A DNA stretch of 15,748 nucleotides from Treponema sp. (GTDB lineage Bacteria; Spirochaetota; Spirochaetia; Treponematales; Treponemataceae). Below, in pieces: positions 1 to 7,796 of the stretch; position 1 is the first letter of the stretch, and every line of letters begins with the position of its first letter. Where the stretch lies: the NCBI GenBank assembly GCA_016290335.1, contig JAEETM010000077.1:1-15748 (forward strand), in the 5' to 3' direction. The notes under the pieces are model-generated. The model worked only from the letters and a program-made list of their open reading frames with translations. It had not been told where the DNA came from and searched no databases. The translations under genes were made by a program, and so were the position numbers.

Positions 1-1065
1 CGCGAAGAAATTAAAGATACTCTTGCTTACCTTGCTTTGTGTGCAAACAGTAAGGATGAAATTGCCTTTAGAAGGATTGTGAATAAGCCAGTCCGCGGTA
101 TTGGAGATAAAACTCAGGATAAAATCCACGAATATGCCGTACAGAATAACCTTACAATGATAGAAAGCCTTGAAAAACTGTTGCCAGAGCTTTCTAAAAA
201 AGCAAGGGAAGGGGCAGAAGCTTTCCTTAGACTGTACGAAAAGTTTACTGCTTTCTTTGGGGCAGGGGAAGAGTCTGACGGCAAAAAACTCTCTGATTTT
301 ATCAAGCTTGTTGTTATGGATTCCGGTCTTTACGATTACCATAAAGCTGGTGATGAAATTGAAGGAACCCAGCGAACCTACAACCTTCAGGAGCTTGAAA
401 ACAGCGCCCTTACTTACAGTTGCTCACTGGAAGGACTCATTGCCTTTTTGGATGCAATCAATCTTGACCGCTCACTCGAACTTCAGAACGAAGAAAAAGC
501 AAACGATGCAGTCACCTTAATCACCCTGCACAACACAAAAGGTTTGGAATACAACCGCGTAATAATCACCGGGCTTGAAGAAGGTGTTTTTCCGCGCGGA
601 GATAAAGCCGGTGCCGATCTGGAAGAAGAACGCCGACTGTTTTATGTTGGAATTACGCGTGCCAGAAACGAATTGTACGTAACTTCTGCAGCTCAAAGGG
701 TAATGTACGGGGCTTTGCAGTTTATGCGGCCGAGTCCGTTTTTGAATGAGGCGGCTTCTGCGTTTAAGATTATTGGTAATAAACCGTACGGATTTGGTGG
801 TGGCAGCCGTTTTGGTTCATATGGCGGCTATGGTGGTGGCTTTGGGGCTGCAAGTTCTGCCGATAAGTGGGGTTCTAAGTCCGAAATTGCTGAAAAATGG
901 AAAAAAGGCGTTAAAGTGTTCCACGATGATTACGGTTACGGTGTAATTTCTTCCTGTGAGCTTGCAAACGAAGAGTACAAAATCACCGTCACCTTTGAAA
1001 ACGGCGGAAAAAAAGCTTTTTTGCCGGAATATCAGAGCCATTCCCTGCTGATTGTGAAGGATTAA
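1..1065 (+). CDS. UvrD/PcrA-type ATP-dependent DNA helicase, C-terminal part (5' end outside window)
   Basis: The frame is open from base 1 and gives 354 residues before TAA, so the start and the ATP-binding N-terminal half lie upstream of the window. It is the C-terminal half of a superfamily 1A 3'-5' helicase used in DNA repair and replication restart. Visible parts, in partial numbering, are a 2B-domain segment with PVRGIG near residue 30, motif V (TLHNTKGLEY through EEGVFP, about 174-198) and motif VI (EEERRLFYVGITRAR, about 208-222, with the arginine finger). A Gly/Phe/Tyr-rich linker follows at about 263-287. The tail (VKVFHDDYGYGVISS to the end) matches the Tudor-like C-terminus of PcrA/UvrD. 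No terminator hairpin is evident in the 81 bases after the stop. The family call is secure. PcrA versus UvrD versus Rep cannot be settled without the N-terminus, so no symbol is given. Confidence 0.93.
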   Translation, partial: REEIKDTLAYLALCANSKDEIAFRRIVNKPVRGIGDKTQDKIHEYAVQNNLTMIESLEKLLPELSKKAREGAEAFLRLYEKFTAFFGAGEESDGKKLSDFIKLVVMDSGLYDYHKAGDEIEGTQRTYNLQELENSALTYSCSLEGLIAFLDAINLDRSLELQNEEKANDAVTLITLHNTKGLEYNRVIITGLEEGVFPRGDKAGADLEEERRLFYVGITRARNELYVTSAAQRVMYGALQFMRPSPFLNEAASAFKIIGNKPYGFGGGSRFGSYGGYGGGFGAASSADKWGSKSEIAEKWKKGVKVFHDDYGYGVISSCELANEEYKITVTFENGGKKAFLPEYQSHSLLIVKD

Positions 1066-1109
1066 GCTGCTTGCCGGGTAATTAAGTTTCTAATTTTAAT
1101 AAATGTTTG

Positions 1110-1138
1110 GTGACAAATAGCTTTTTTGGATTTATAAT
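1110..1138 (+). promoter_or_regulatory. Sigma-70-type promoter of the LacI-GGDEF pair
   Basis: A -35 box GTGACA (1110-1115, five of six to TTGACA) and a perfect -10 box TATAAT (1133-1138) are separated by exactly 17 bases. Transcription would be expected to begin near 1144-1147, on or just before the ATG at 1147, leaving essentially no 5' untranslated leader. No Shine-Dalgarno-like purine tract precedes that ATG, which fits a leaderless mRNA. The promoter is predicted from sequence only. Confidence 0.7.
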
Positions 1139-1146
1139 ATTAATCT

Positions 1147-3132
1147 ATGGGTGAAAGGAAAAAGAGGATAGGTATACTTTTAGACTATCTCACCTCAGAA
1201 TATTGTGAAAATCTCCTGGATGGAATCTCCTCATACTGTAAGGAAAACGATATAGAACTTCTTATATACGTTATCGGCGAGATTTATTCCTCTGCACCCG
1301 GTACTTTTAACTATCAGTATGTGGCTACAACAGCCCAGATAAAGGAAGCAAATGTAGACGGATTTGTAATTGTTTCCGGAACACAAATGCACACAATGTC
1401 GCAAAAGGAGTTTCTTTCTTATCTGCGTTCCTATAAATCGCTGCCAATAGTAAACATTTCTATGGAGCTGCCAGAAATCCCATCTATCATAGTAGACTGC
1501 AAACAGGCCTTTTCTTCTATGATTCAATATCTTATTACTGAACAGAAATGCCGCAAGTTTGCCCTTATGGGTGTAGACAGTAAATCCTACGATGTAAAAA
1601 CAAGGACAAGAATCTTCAAGGAAGTGCTCAGAGAAAACAATATTTCCCTAAAGAGTACAGTTTTCTGGAAATCTAATTTTGAATATGACCGTACCTACCA
1701 GATCCTGCAGGATTATCACCGAAAAGGAAAATCCTTTAATTTTGATGCAATTGTTGCCCTGAACGATAATATGGCCTTTTCGTGCATGGATTTCTGCCAG
1801 AAGCAGCTCGGCATGAAAATCCCGGAAGACATTATGATTACCGGCTTTGACGATTTGAACAGGGCTTCGTTCTTTACACCGTCTCTTACAACTGTAAACC
1901 AGCATATTGAACTCCAGGGAAAGATGGCTGCAGAAACCTTGTGTAAGCTCATAGATAAAAAGAAGGTTCCTGCACTCCAGACTGTAAATGCCGAAGCGGT
2001 AATGAGACAGTCAACAAATAGAATAGACGACAAAAAAAGCTTCAATACAAAACAGCTTGTGTTTGAAAAAGAACTTGATTTGCGTTACGCAGTAACAGAA
2101 TGGTATACAAGAAGAACCCAGGTTTACCGCGCCGCACAGTTCTATTCGGGTATGCATTATGATATTGACCTTTCGCGGGTAGGTAAGCTGCTTACAAGTG
2201 AGCTTATTCAGTTTGGTTTTGAATCTTTTGCAATTGTTGTATACGAAAGTCCTATAGAACAGCTTTATCCTTTTGAATATTTTAATCTTCCTCAAAAAGC
2301 TTTTTTAATTGGCGGCTATGATGCTGAAACTGGCTTTAATTGTGCAGAAAAAAATCTTGATATTGAGTTTAATCCTAATGAAAGACTGATTCCAGAAGGT
2401 TATATACGTTATACAGGCGACGGTTCAATCATTATTGCGGTTTATCATAACACAATTCAGTACGGCTATATGGTTGTAAAGCGAAGTTCTTACGATTTGG
2501 GTGTTTATGATCTTATAGCAAAAGCAATTGCAAATCAGCTGGCTTCAAGCTCGGCTTATACACAGCTTGTAAAGGAGCGTTCTGTAATTACCGATAGGTT
2601 CAGAAAGCTTGATGTAATTGCCCATACCGATGAGCTTACCGGACTAAAAAACAGGCGGGGTTTTATGGAGCTTGGTCAGGCAACAATGAACTTTGCCGAA
2701 ACAATAGGGCAGTCGGGACTTGTAATTTACTGCGATATGGACGGCCTTAAGAAAATCAACGACAACTACGGACACGAAGCCGGCGATAAGGCAATTATTG
2801 CTCAGGGAACAATCCTTAGAAATAATTTCCGTTCAAATGATATTGTTGGACGAATTGGCGGCGATGAGTTCTGTATTATAAGTCCTAACCTTAAAGAAGA
2901 AGATTTTAAGCATATTCGCGAAAAAATAATGAACGACTGTGTAAAATGGACGGAAGAAAATAAATCTCCTTATGCACTTTCAATAAGCATGGGATTCATT
3001 TCTTATCCTGATGATAATATTGGATTTAATCTTTCACAATTGCTTGCAGATGCGGATTCTTCCTTGTATGTAGAAAAGCGAAGAAAAAAAGCAGAAAAGG
3101 CGCAGGAAGAAAAAAACAAAAGGCTCCGCTGA
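1147..3132 (+). CDS. Cytosolic LacI-type sensor / GAF-like / GGDEF diguanylate cyclase (first of tandem pair)
   Basis: This 661-residue protein is predicted to make cyclic di-GMP under control of a small ligand. Residues 6-290 form a LacI/periplasmic-binding-type sugar-binding fold (RIGILLDYL start, ALNDNMA at 205-211, ITGFDDL at 231-237, PSLTTVNQ at 245-252) with no helix-turn-helix in front. Residues 315-475 look GAF-like, ending in IQYGYMVV and a long signalling helix. Residues 490-645 are a GGDEF domain: HTDELTGL, first metal Asp D530, base-contacting N538 and D547 (PleD D327, N335, D344), and GGDEF at 571-575. An inhibitory RxxD site (RSND, 562-565) lies five residues before GGDEF. There is no signal peptide or membrane helix, so the sensor is intracellular. 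The ATG is supported by alignment with the next gene. Catalysis is well supported; the ligand is unknown, with a sugar plausible by family. Confidence 0.9.
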   Translation: MGERKKRIGILLDYLTSEYCENLLDGISSYCKENDIELLIYVIGEIYSSAPGTFNYQYVATTAQIKEANVDGFVIVSGTQMHTMSQKEFLSYLRSYKSLPIVNISMELPEIPSIIVDCKQAFSSMIQYLITEQKCRKFALMGVDSKSYDVKTRTRIFKEVLRENNISLKSTVFWKSNFEYDRTYQILQDYHRKGKSFNFDAIVALNDNMAFSCMDFCQKQLGMKIPEDIMITGFDDLNRASFFTPSLTTVNQHIELQGKMAAETLCKLIDKKKVPALQTVNAEAVMRQSTNRIDDKKSFNTKQLVFEKELDLRYAVTEWYTRRTQVYRAAQFYSGMHYDIDLSRVGKLLTSELIQFGFESFAIVVYESPIEQLYPFEYFNLPQKAFLIGGYDAETGFNCAEKNLDIEFNPNERLIPEGYIRYTGDGSIIIAVYHNTIQYGYMVVKRSSYDLGVYDLIAKAIANQLASSSAYTQLVKERSVITDRFRKLDVIAHTDELTGLKNRRGFMELGQATMNFAETIGQSGLVIYCDMDGLKKINDNYGHEAGDKAIIAQGTILRNNFRSNDIVGRIGGDEFCIISPNLKEEDFKHIREKIMNDCVKWTEENKSPYALSISMGFISYPDDNIGFNLSQLLADADSSLYVEKRRKKAEKAQEEKNKRLR

Positions 3133-3133
3133 T

Positions 3134-5083
3134 ATGGGAAAAAGATTAAGAATTGGTTTACTCGTAGATTATCTTGTCTCGGAATACTCAGAGTTTCTGA
3201 TTGAAGGTGTAGAAGCCTGCTGTAAAAAGGTCGATGCAGATTTTTATATTTTCCAGATGGGTGTGCTTCAGGATACTTCACAGAACTTTGACTATCAGTA
3301 TGTGGCAATAACAGCCTTTATTTCCAGCAATAACATAGATGGTTTGATTTTTGTTTCTACAACGCAAACCCATTATATGGATTTAGATTCTTATATTTCT
3401 TACCTCAATTCCTATTATCCACTGCCGATTGTAAATATTGGAATGACAATTCCAGGTGTTCCTTCTGTAGAAGTTCAGTACGAGGATGCCTTTAGGGCAC
3501 TTGTTGAGCATGTAGTGCGGGATATTGGAGTAAGAAAAGTCGGGCTCATGTCTGTAGAAAGCCATTCTGATGAAGTTGTGCTTAGGGAAAAGGTTTTCTG
3601 GCAGGTGATGAAGGAATACGGAGTATCATTTAACTCTGTTACTGTATGGAAGGCAAAGTTCAGCTATTCTTCTGCAATTTACGAGCTTAATAAATCTATA
3701 AAACCTGGTGAACCCTTTAATTATGATGCAATAATTGCCCTGAATGATGATATGGCAATTGCCGTTATGGATTTTGCAAAGTTAAAGGGGATTTCGGTTC
3801 CGGAACAGCTTGTAGTAACTGGCTTTGATGATTTACGCAAGGCTTCTTTTTCTGAACCATCTCTTTCAACAGTAAATCAGATGATTTTCCAGCAGGGCTA
3901 TGTTGCGGCAAGAACCCTGTACGATAAAATAAACGGTAAGGATGTTCCTACGGTTCAGACTATATATGCAAAAGCTGTTCTTAGAAACTCTACGGGAGCT
4001 ACTGAGTATTTTAATAAGGTTAGAAATAATGATTTTATAGAAATAGACAGGGTTGCGCTTGCTGATATGGGAAACAATTTTGCGGCTTCGGAATGGTACC
4101 ATAAGCGTTCGCAGATTTATACAATGTCTAAGCTTTATATGAGCATGCAGGCGGATATAACGGAAGAGGAGATGATAAATCATCTTACCTATAATATAAA
4201 AGCACTTGGCGTTCCGTATGTGTTTGTTGCTGCTTTTGACCAGCCAGAAGAAACGGACGGTCCGTTTGATTATTTCCATCTACCACATGAAGCTTCTGTT
4301 CTGTGCTGTTATGATGAAAAACAGGGCGTTGTAATAAACACTTATTCGCCAAAATACTTTTTTGATCCGAATGAAATTATGATTCCGCAGGATTTACTTC
4401 CAAAATCCCAGAACCCACTGGTTGTCATGTCACTGTTTAATGGAAAAATACAGTATGGTTATATGCTCGTAGAAAAGACTGATTTTGACATTGCCGTTTA
4501 CGATACTCTGCGTAGTACCATATCTTTGCTGCTTACTTCCATACAGAGTTTTAAGAGTCTTAGTGAAAACAAAAATGTGCTTAAAGAAAAATATGCAGCT
4601 CTCGATAGAATTGCACATACCGATGAGCTTACGGGACTTATGAATAGGCGCGGGCTTTATGATTTTGGTCAGAAGTCGCTGGAGCTTGCGGCTTCCATGC
4701 AGCAGAGGGGACTTGTTATTTATGGTGATCTGGACGGGCTTAAGAGCATAAACGACAATTTTGGTCACGAAGCCGGAGACAAGGCAATTATTGCGGCTGC
4801 AACTATTTTGAAAACAAGCTTCCGCAGTACAGATTTTGTTGCAAGAGTTGGCGGCGATGAGTTTGTAATTGTAAGCACTGGACTTTCAAAAGAAATGTTT
4901 GATGGAATAAAGCAGAAAATAGAAGAACGCTGTATTGAATGGACAACCAGAACTAATTCCCTCTTCCTGCTTTCAATCAGCCTTGGCTGCGTAGAGTTCC
5001 CTTTCGAAAACAACTACGACCTCACCATGCTCCTCTCCCAGGCCGACACCCAACTCCTCGAAGTTAAAAAAGCTAGAAAATAG
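3134..5083 (+). CDS. Cytosolic LacI-type sensor / GAF-like / GGDEF diguanylate cyclase (second of tandem pair)
   Basis: This 649-residue paralogue of the preceding gene has the same layout. The LacI-type ligand-binding fold covers 5-290 (RIGLLVDYL, ALNDDMA at 202-208, VTGFDDL at 228-234, PSLSTVNQ at 242-249). A GAF-like middle domain covers about 315-475 and the GGDEF domain about 492-645. Metal Asp D532, N540 and D549 are kept, GGDEF is at 573-577, and the inhibitory site is RSTD (564-567). It should therefore be an active, feedback-inhibited diguanylate cyclase. It begins one base after the previous stop, so it is almost certainly cotranscribed and probably translationally coupled; the only SD-like element is AGG at 3121-3123. 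No signal peptide or membrane helix is seen. Identity to its neighbour looks highest in the GGDEF part and lower in the ligand domain, suggesting a duplication that diverged in what it senses. Confidence 0.9.
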   Translation: MGKRLRIGLLVDYLVSEYSEFLIEGVEACCKKVDADFYIFQMGVLQDTSQNFDYQYVAITAFISSNNIDGLIFVSTTQTHYMDLDSYISYLNSYYPLPIVNIGMTIPGVPSVEVQYEDAFRALVEHVVRDIGVRKVGLMSVESHSDEVVLREKVFWQVMKEYGVSFNSVTVWKAKFSYSSAIYELNKSIKPGEPFNYDAIIALNDDMAIAVMDFAKLKGISVPEQLVVTGFDDLRKASFSEPSLSTVNQMIFQQGYVAARTLYDKINGKDVPTVQTIYAKAVLRNSTGATEYFNKVRNNDFIEIDRVALADMGNNFAASEWYHKRSQIYTMSKLYMSMQADITEEEMINHLTYNIKALGVPYVFVAAFDQPEETDGPFDYFHLPHEASVLCCYDEKQGVVINTYSPKYFFDPNEIMIPQDLLPKSQNPLVVMSLFNGKIQYGYMLVEKTDFDIAVYDTLRSTISLLLTSIQSFKSLSENKNVLKEKYAALDRIAHTDELTGLMNRRGLYDFGQKSLELAASMQQRGLVIYGDLDGLKSINDNFGHEAGDKAIIAAATILKTSFRSTDFVARVGGDEFVIVSTGLSKEMFDGIKQKIEERCIEWTTRTNSLFLLSISLGCVEFPFENNYDLTMLLSQADTQLLEVKKARK

Positions 5084-5105
5084 TATAAGTTTTTTTTGTA
5101 CAAGT

Positions 5106-5183
5106 GTTACCAGTTTTGCTACGCAAAACTGGTGGCGAAAACTGTATTTGTGGACGGTATAAATTAAGCAGTAGTTTTCGCCA
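5106..5183. repeat. Nested palindromic element between convergent genes
   Basis: An 11-bp perfect hairpin (5109-5119 with 5123-5133, loop TAC) can be extended to 5106-5136 with G-T pairs. Its right edge overlaps a second perfect 11-bp inverted repeat (5133-5143 with 5173-5183, 29-base spacer). All four arms are versions of one unit, roughly GC(G)AAAACTGG, in alternating orientation. No T-tract follows on either strand in the expected place (the run of T at 5091-5098 precedes the hairpin on +), so it is not a classical intrinsic terminator. It may still stop convergent transcripts, or be a dispersed REP-like palindrome. Confidence 0.65.
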
Positions 5184-6524
5184 TTACCAATCCCGCTGGA
5201 TATATGTTGCTCGTGGTCTTGCGATTATATCTACACGTCTGTTTTTAGCACGGCCTTCTTCTGTTGTATTTTCTGCTACAGGTCTTGTTCCGCCATAACC
5301 CTTCCAGGTAAACAGATTTTCTGCAAGTCCTTCTGCAACAAGTGCATTCTTTACAGTCATTGTTCTGTCTATAGAAAGATTAAGCTGTCCAACTGGTTTT
5401 CCTACATCGGCAGTATGGCCTTCAATAAGAATTGTGTAGCCGTCATCAAGAAGAAGATTCTTAAGCTCGGTAGCAATATAACTGATTCGATCTGTTTCGC
5501 CTGGAAGTAATTCCGGGGAATCAGGGTAGAAGTTCAAAATTACAGAGAATCGTATTCCGTCAACAGAATCGGTAATTTCAACATCACTGACTTTATTCTG
5601 GTAGAAATGACGTTTAACTTCTTCGTATTTAACATAATAGGTTTCTGTTTTTTCCGGCACAGAAATATCGTAAATAAGGTTTTCTTTATCAAGAAGGAAA
5701 ACAACCTTGCCTTCGCGTAAAAGAGCTATATTTTCAGGTACTGTCAGGATTTTAAGGGCATCACGTCTTTTAATAACGGGGTCAGTCCTGTTTCTTCCAA
5801 ACACCTGAGTTGCCTTAATGTAAAGCGGGTCAGAACCGATTCTTTTTTCATAGCGGTCTGTTGCATCTGAATAATCATACGCAATCATTCCGGAATCCTT
5901 TATTACCTGAGGATTTTCCATGCTTTTTTCAAAAATAACGTTCATACTGTCATCCCAGAGGGTAGGGAAAAAACAGGCAGAAACAGAGCTCTTTACATAT
6001 TCACCATGAACAGGGAGCTTTCCTCTTGCATCAATAATGATTCCTGAATAGGCACGTGAAGGAACTGTATCAATCGGTTCTTCCGGTGAGTAAGCATACT
6101 GATGATTTACAAGCAGGCGTCCAATATCTTTTATGTCGAGTGTATTTGTTGTGTTAAGGGTTTTAATATCACTTGAAAATACATCCGGGGTTTTGTAGCC
6201 GTTCATTATAAAGTGATAGATATCGTCAAAGGTGAGTTCTTCGTAAATTACGTTATCTGTAAGTGTTTCACGGGAATCTGTGTAGAGCGATAGCAAAGGA
6301 GGCTGAATGAGCTGCGGCATTTTAGTTTTAATGGATGCAGAAGCCTTCTTTTTGCCGGAAGGCATTTGAATGTCAGCTTTTTCGGTATCCAGAGAAATGT
6401 TAGAAGTGAACTTTCCTGTAACCCAGTCAATTCGGCTTATGGATTCAATGGAAGGTTCCGCAGCGAAGAGATTGAGTGTAATAGAGAATACTACTGTTAA
6501 AATTATACACAGATTCTTTTTCAT
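5184..6524 (-). CDS. Periplasmic protein with C-terminal OmpA-like peptidoglycan-binding domain
   Basis: The 446-residue product has a Sec signal peptide (MKKNLCIILT start, likely cleavage after residue 21, LFA-AEP) and no lipobox cysteine. Residues about 315-440 form an OmpA/MotB-type domain: IEGHTAD at 367-373, LSIDR at 383-387, GYGGTRP at 409-415, and NRRVDI at 428-433. The Asp (D373) and Arg (R387) that in OmpA-family structures hold the peptide of peptidoglycan are both present. Around 159-270 lie SGIIIDARG and a GRNRTDPVI...REGKVVFLLD stretch reminiscent of LPP20/FlgP-like exported proteins. The overall layout resembles treponemal Tp0624-like proteins, a recollection rather than a search result. 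It is last in a leftward three-gene operon, 15 bases after the transglycosylase stop, with no clear SD. It probably tethers an envelope component to the cell wall. Confidence 0.85.
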   Translation of the reverse strand: MKKNLCIILTVVFSITLNLFAAEPSIESISRIDWVTGKFTSNISLDTEKADIQMPSGKKKASASIKTKMPQLIQPPLLSLYTDSRETLTDNVIYEELTFDDIYHFIMNGYKTPDVFSSDIKTLNTTNTLDIKDIGRLLVNHQYAYSPEEPIDTVPSRAYSGIIIDARGKLPVHGEYVKSSVSACFFPTLWDDSMNVIFEKSMENPQVIKDSGMIAYDYSDATDRYEKRIGSDPLYIKATQVFGRNRTDPVIKRRDALKILTVPENIALLREGKVVFLLDKENLIYDISVPEKTETYYVKYEEVKRHFYQNKVSDVEITDSVDGIRFSVILNFYPDSPELLPGETDRISYIATELKNLLLDDGYTILIEGHTADVGKPVGQLNLSIDRTMTVKNALVAEGLAENLFTWKGYGGTRPVAENTTEEGRAKNRRVDIIARPRATYIQRDW

Positions 6525-6539
6525 TAGTTCATTATCGGG

Positions 6540-7796
6540 TTATTTTGAAGGAATATAAAGAATTTTTCCTATTTTAAGGATATCGTTTTCGTTTATTCCG
6601 TTCAGCTCGCAGATGGCTTTTACAGTGGTGCCGTAGCGTCTTGAAATTGCCCATAATGAATCTCCGGCTACAACCTTGTATTTTAACGGGAAATCCATCG
6701 GTTTTATTTTTTTCAATGCATTTCGGGCGGTCTGCTCGGTACCAAGCGGCAGCCTTATTGTAGATTCAAGCGTAGGATGTGTGTAGCCTCTTACAAAAGA
6801 AGGATTAAGCTCCTTGAGTGTTTCCGGGGCAATACGCATTTCCTGTGCAAGCTGGTTTATGGAGTAAGCCTTTTTTACAGTAACGTAATCAAAAAGGGCA
6901 TTTTTTTCGTTATAAAGCACATCGTATTCCTTTTCGTGCGAAGGAATGTTCAGTTCGTAGTATTCGTGATTTATGGCAAGGTCCGCGATTGCAAGGAGCT
7001 TTGGTACGTAGGAGGCTGTCTGAGCTGGAAGATAATTGTGGTCAACCATATACCAGAAGTCTTTTTCGGGTGATTTTGCAAGCGCGCGGATCATGGCGCC
7101 GGTACCACAGTTGTAGGCGGCAATTGCAATGGGCCAGTCTTTAAAGTAGTTGTAGTTATCGGTAAGCTTTTTTAATGCTGCATTTGTAGATTTCCACGGG
7201 TCGTAACGCTCATCAACATAATCATTAAGAACAAGAAATGGCTTTACGCTGTTTTCCATAAACTGCCATACGCCAATAGCTCCCGATTTTGATTTTGCAT
7301 GAGTTTTGTAATTTGATTCAACTACAGGCAGATATTCAAGCTCAGGCGGGAGTCCCTGCTCCAATAGTGATTTACGGACATAAAGCCTGTAAGTGATTGC
7401 GTTTTCAAGCGCGTCTGTAAGCTGTTTTTCGCCGCGCGGAGTAAGGTAGTGCTGCCTGAAGCTTTCAACCTCCGGTCTGTCGCAGCCGGCAATGGAAAGG
7501 GGAAGCTTGTCTTTTTTGGGTTGGGGTGTCTGTTCTGCGGGCGACTCGGTATCTGGAGCTGGCGTTGCCTCTGAAGTTTGAGCGGTTTCGGAGTCAGGTG
7601 TTTGCTCTGCCGTTGAAGTTTGCTCGGAATCTGGTGTCTGTTCCGAATCTGGAACCTGCTCGGGTTCGGCTTGAGGCTCTGATAATGATTCTTCCTGTTC
7701 AGCTTGTGCCTGTACTGAATCTGAGGATACTTCTTCTCCAAATGCGAAAGATAATGAGAAAAATAGCAGCAGAAGGAGAAGAGTCTTTTTAATCAC
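6540..7796 (-). CDS. MltD-like lytic murein transglycosylase with LysM domain
   Basis: The 418-residue protein cleaves peptidoglycan glycan strands in the periplasm. It has a signal peptide (residues 1-20), an acidic Pro/Thr/Glu-rich linker (about 21-97), and an SLT/MltD catalytic domain at about 100-280. The catalytic Glu is E160 in LPVVESNY, followed by GAIGVWQF (172-179) and IAAYNCGTGA (225-234). A degenerate LysM-like stretch lies at about 302-350 and a clear C-terminal LysM at 372-416 (YKVVAGDSLWAISRRYGTT). The start is GTG, overlapping the upstream lipoprotein stop as GTGA (7793-7796), which implies translational coupling. The start is fixed by the signal peptide. Without a lipobox cysteine it is probably soluble or wall-bound, unlike lipoprotein MltD. 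The enzyme family is secure. Confidence 0.92.
   Translation of the reverse strand: MIKKTLLLLLLFFSLSFAFGEEVSSDSVQAQAEQEESLSEPQAEPEQVPDSEQTPDSEQTSTAEQTPDSETAQTSEATPAPDTESPAEQTPQPKKDKLPLSIAGCDRPEVESFRQHYLTPRGEKQLTDALENAITYRLYVRKSLLEQGLPPELEYLPVVESNYKTHAKSKSGAIGVWQFMENSVKPFLVLNDYVDERYDPWKSTNAALKKLTDNYNYFKDWPIAIAAYNCGTGAMIRALAKSPEKDFWYMVDHNYLPAQTASYVPKLLAIADLAINHEYYELNIPSHEKEYDVLYNEKNALFDYVTVKKAYSINQLAQEMRIAPETLKELNPSFVRGYTHPTLESTIRLPLGTEQTARNALKKIKPMDFPLKYKVVAGDSLWAISRRYGTTVKAICELNGINENDILKIGKILYIPSK
7524..7661 (-). repeat. Imperfect in-frame repeats encoding an EQTPDS-type linker
   Basis: Within the transglycosylase gene, codons 46-91 carry imperfect repeats of the type SEQTPDSEQT, with near-identical DNA units. 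They lengthen the spacer between the signal peptide and the catalytic domain. Copy number could vary among strains by slippage. Confidence 0.7.

Noticed and set aside
170..946. Other plus-strand frames inside the helicase gene
   Set aside because: They are low-complexity or basic shadows of the helicase frame, without RBS or recognisable motifs.
1066..1109. Terminator after the helicase gene
   Set aside because: No stable stem and no hairpin-linked T-tract could be found.
3866..4279. Minus-strand open frame of 137 codons
   Set aside because: It is antisense to the second LacI-GGDEF gene; its composition is not protein-like and it has no start signal.
5060..5098. Possible intrinsic terminator ending in the T-run at 5091-5098
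   Set aside because: The only stem before the T-run is about 4 bp plus A-T pairs with a bulge, too weak to call.
5104..5298. Plus-strand open frame of 64 codons covering the palindrome
   Set aside because: It runs through the inverted repeats and into the 3' end of the OmpA-tail gene on the other strand, with no SD or family signal.
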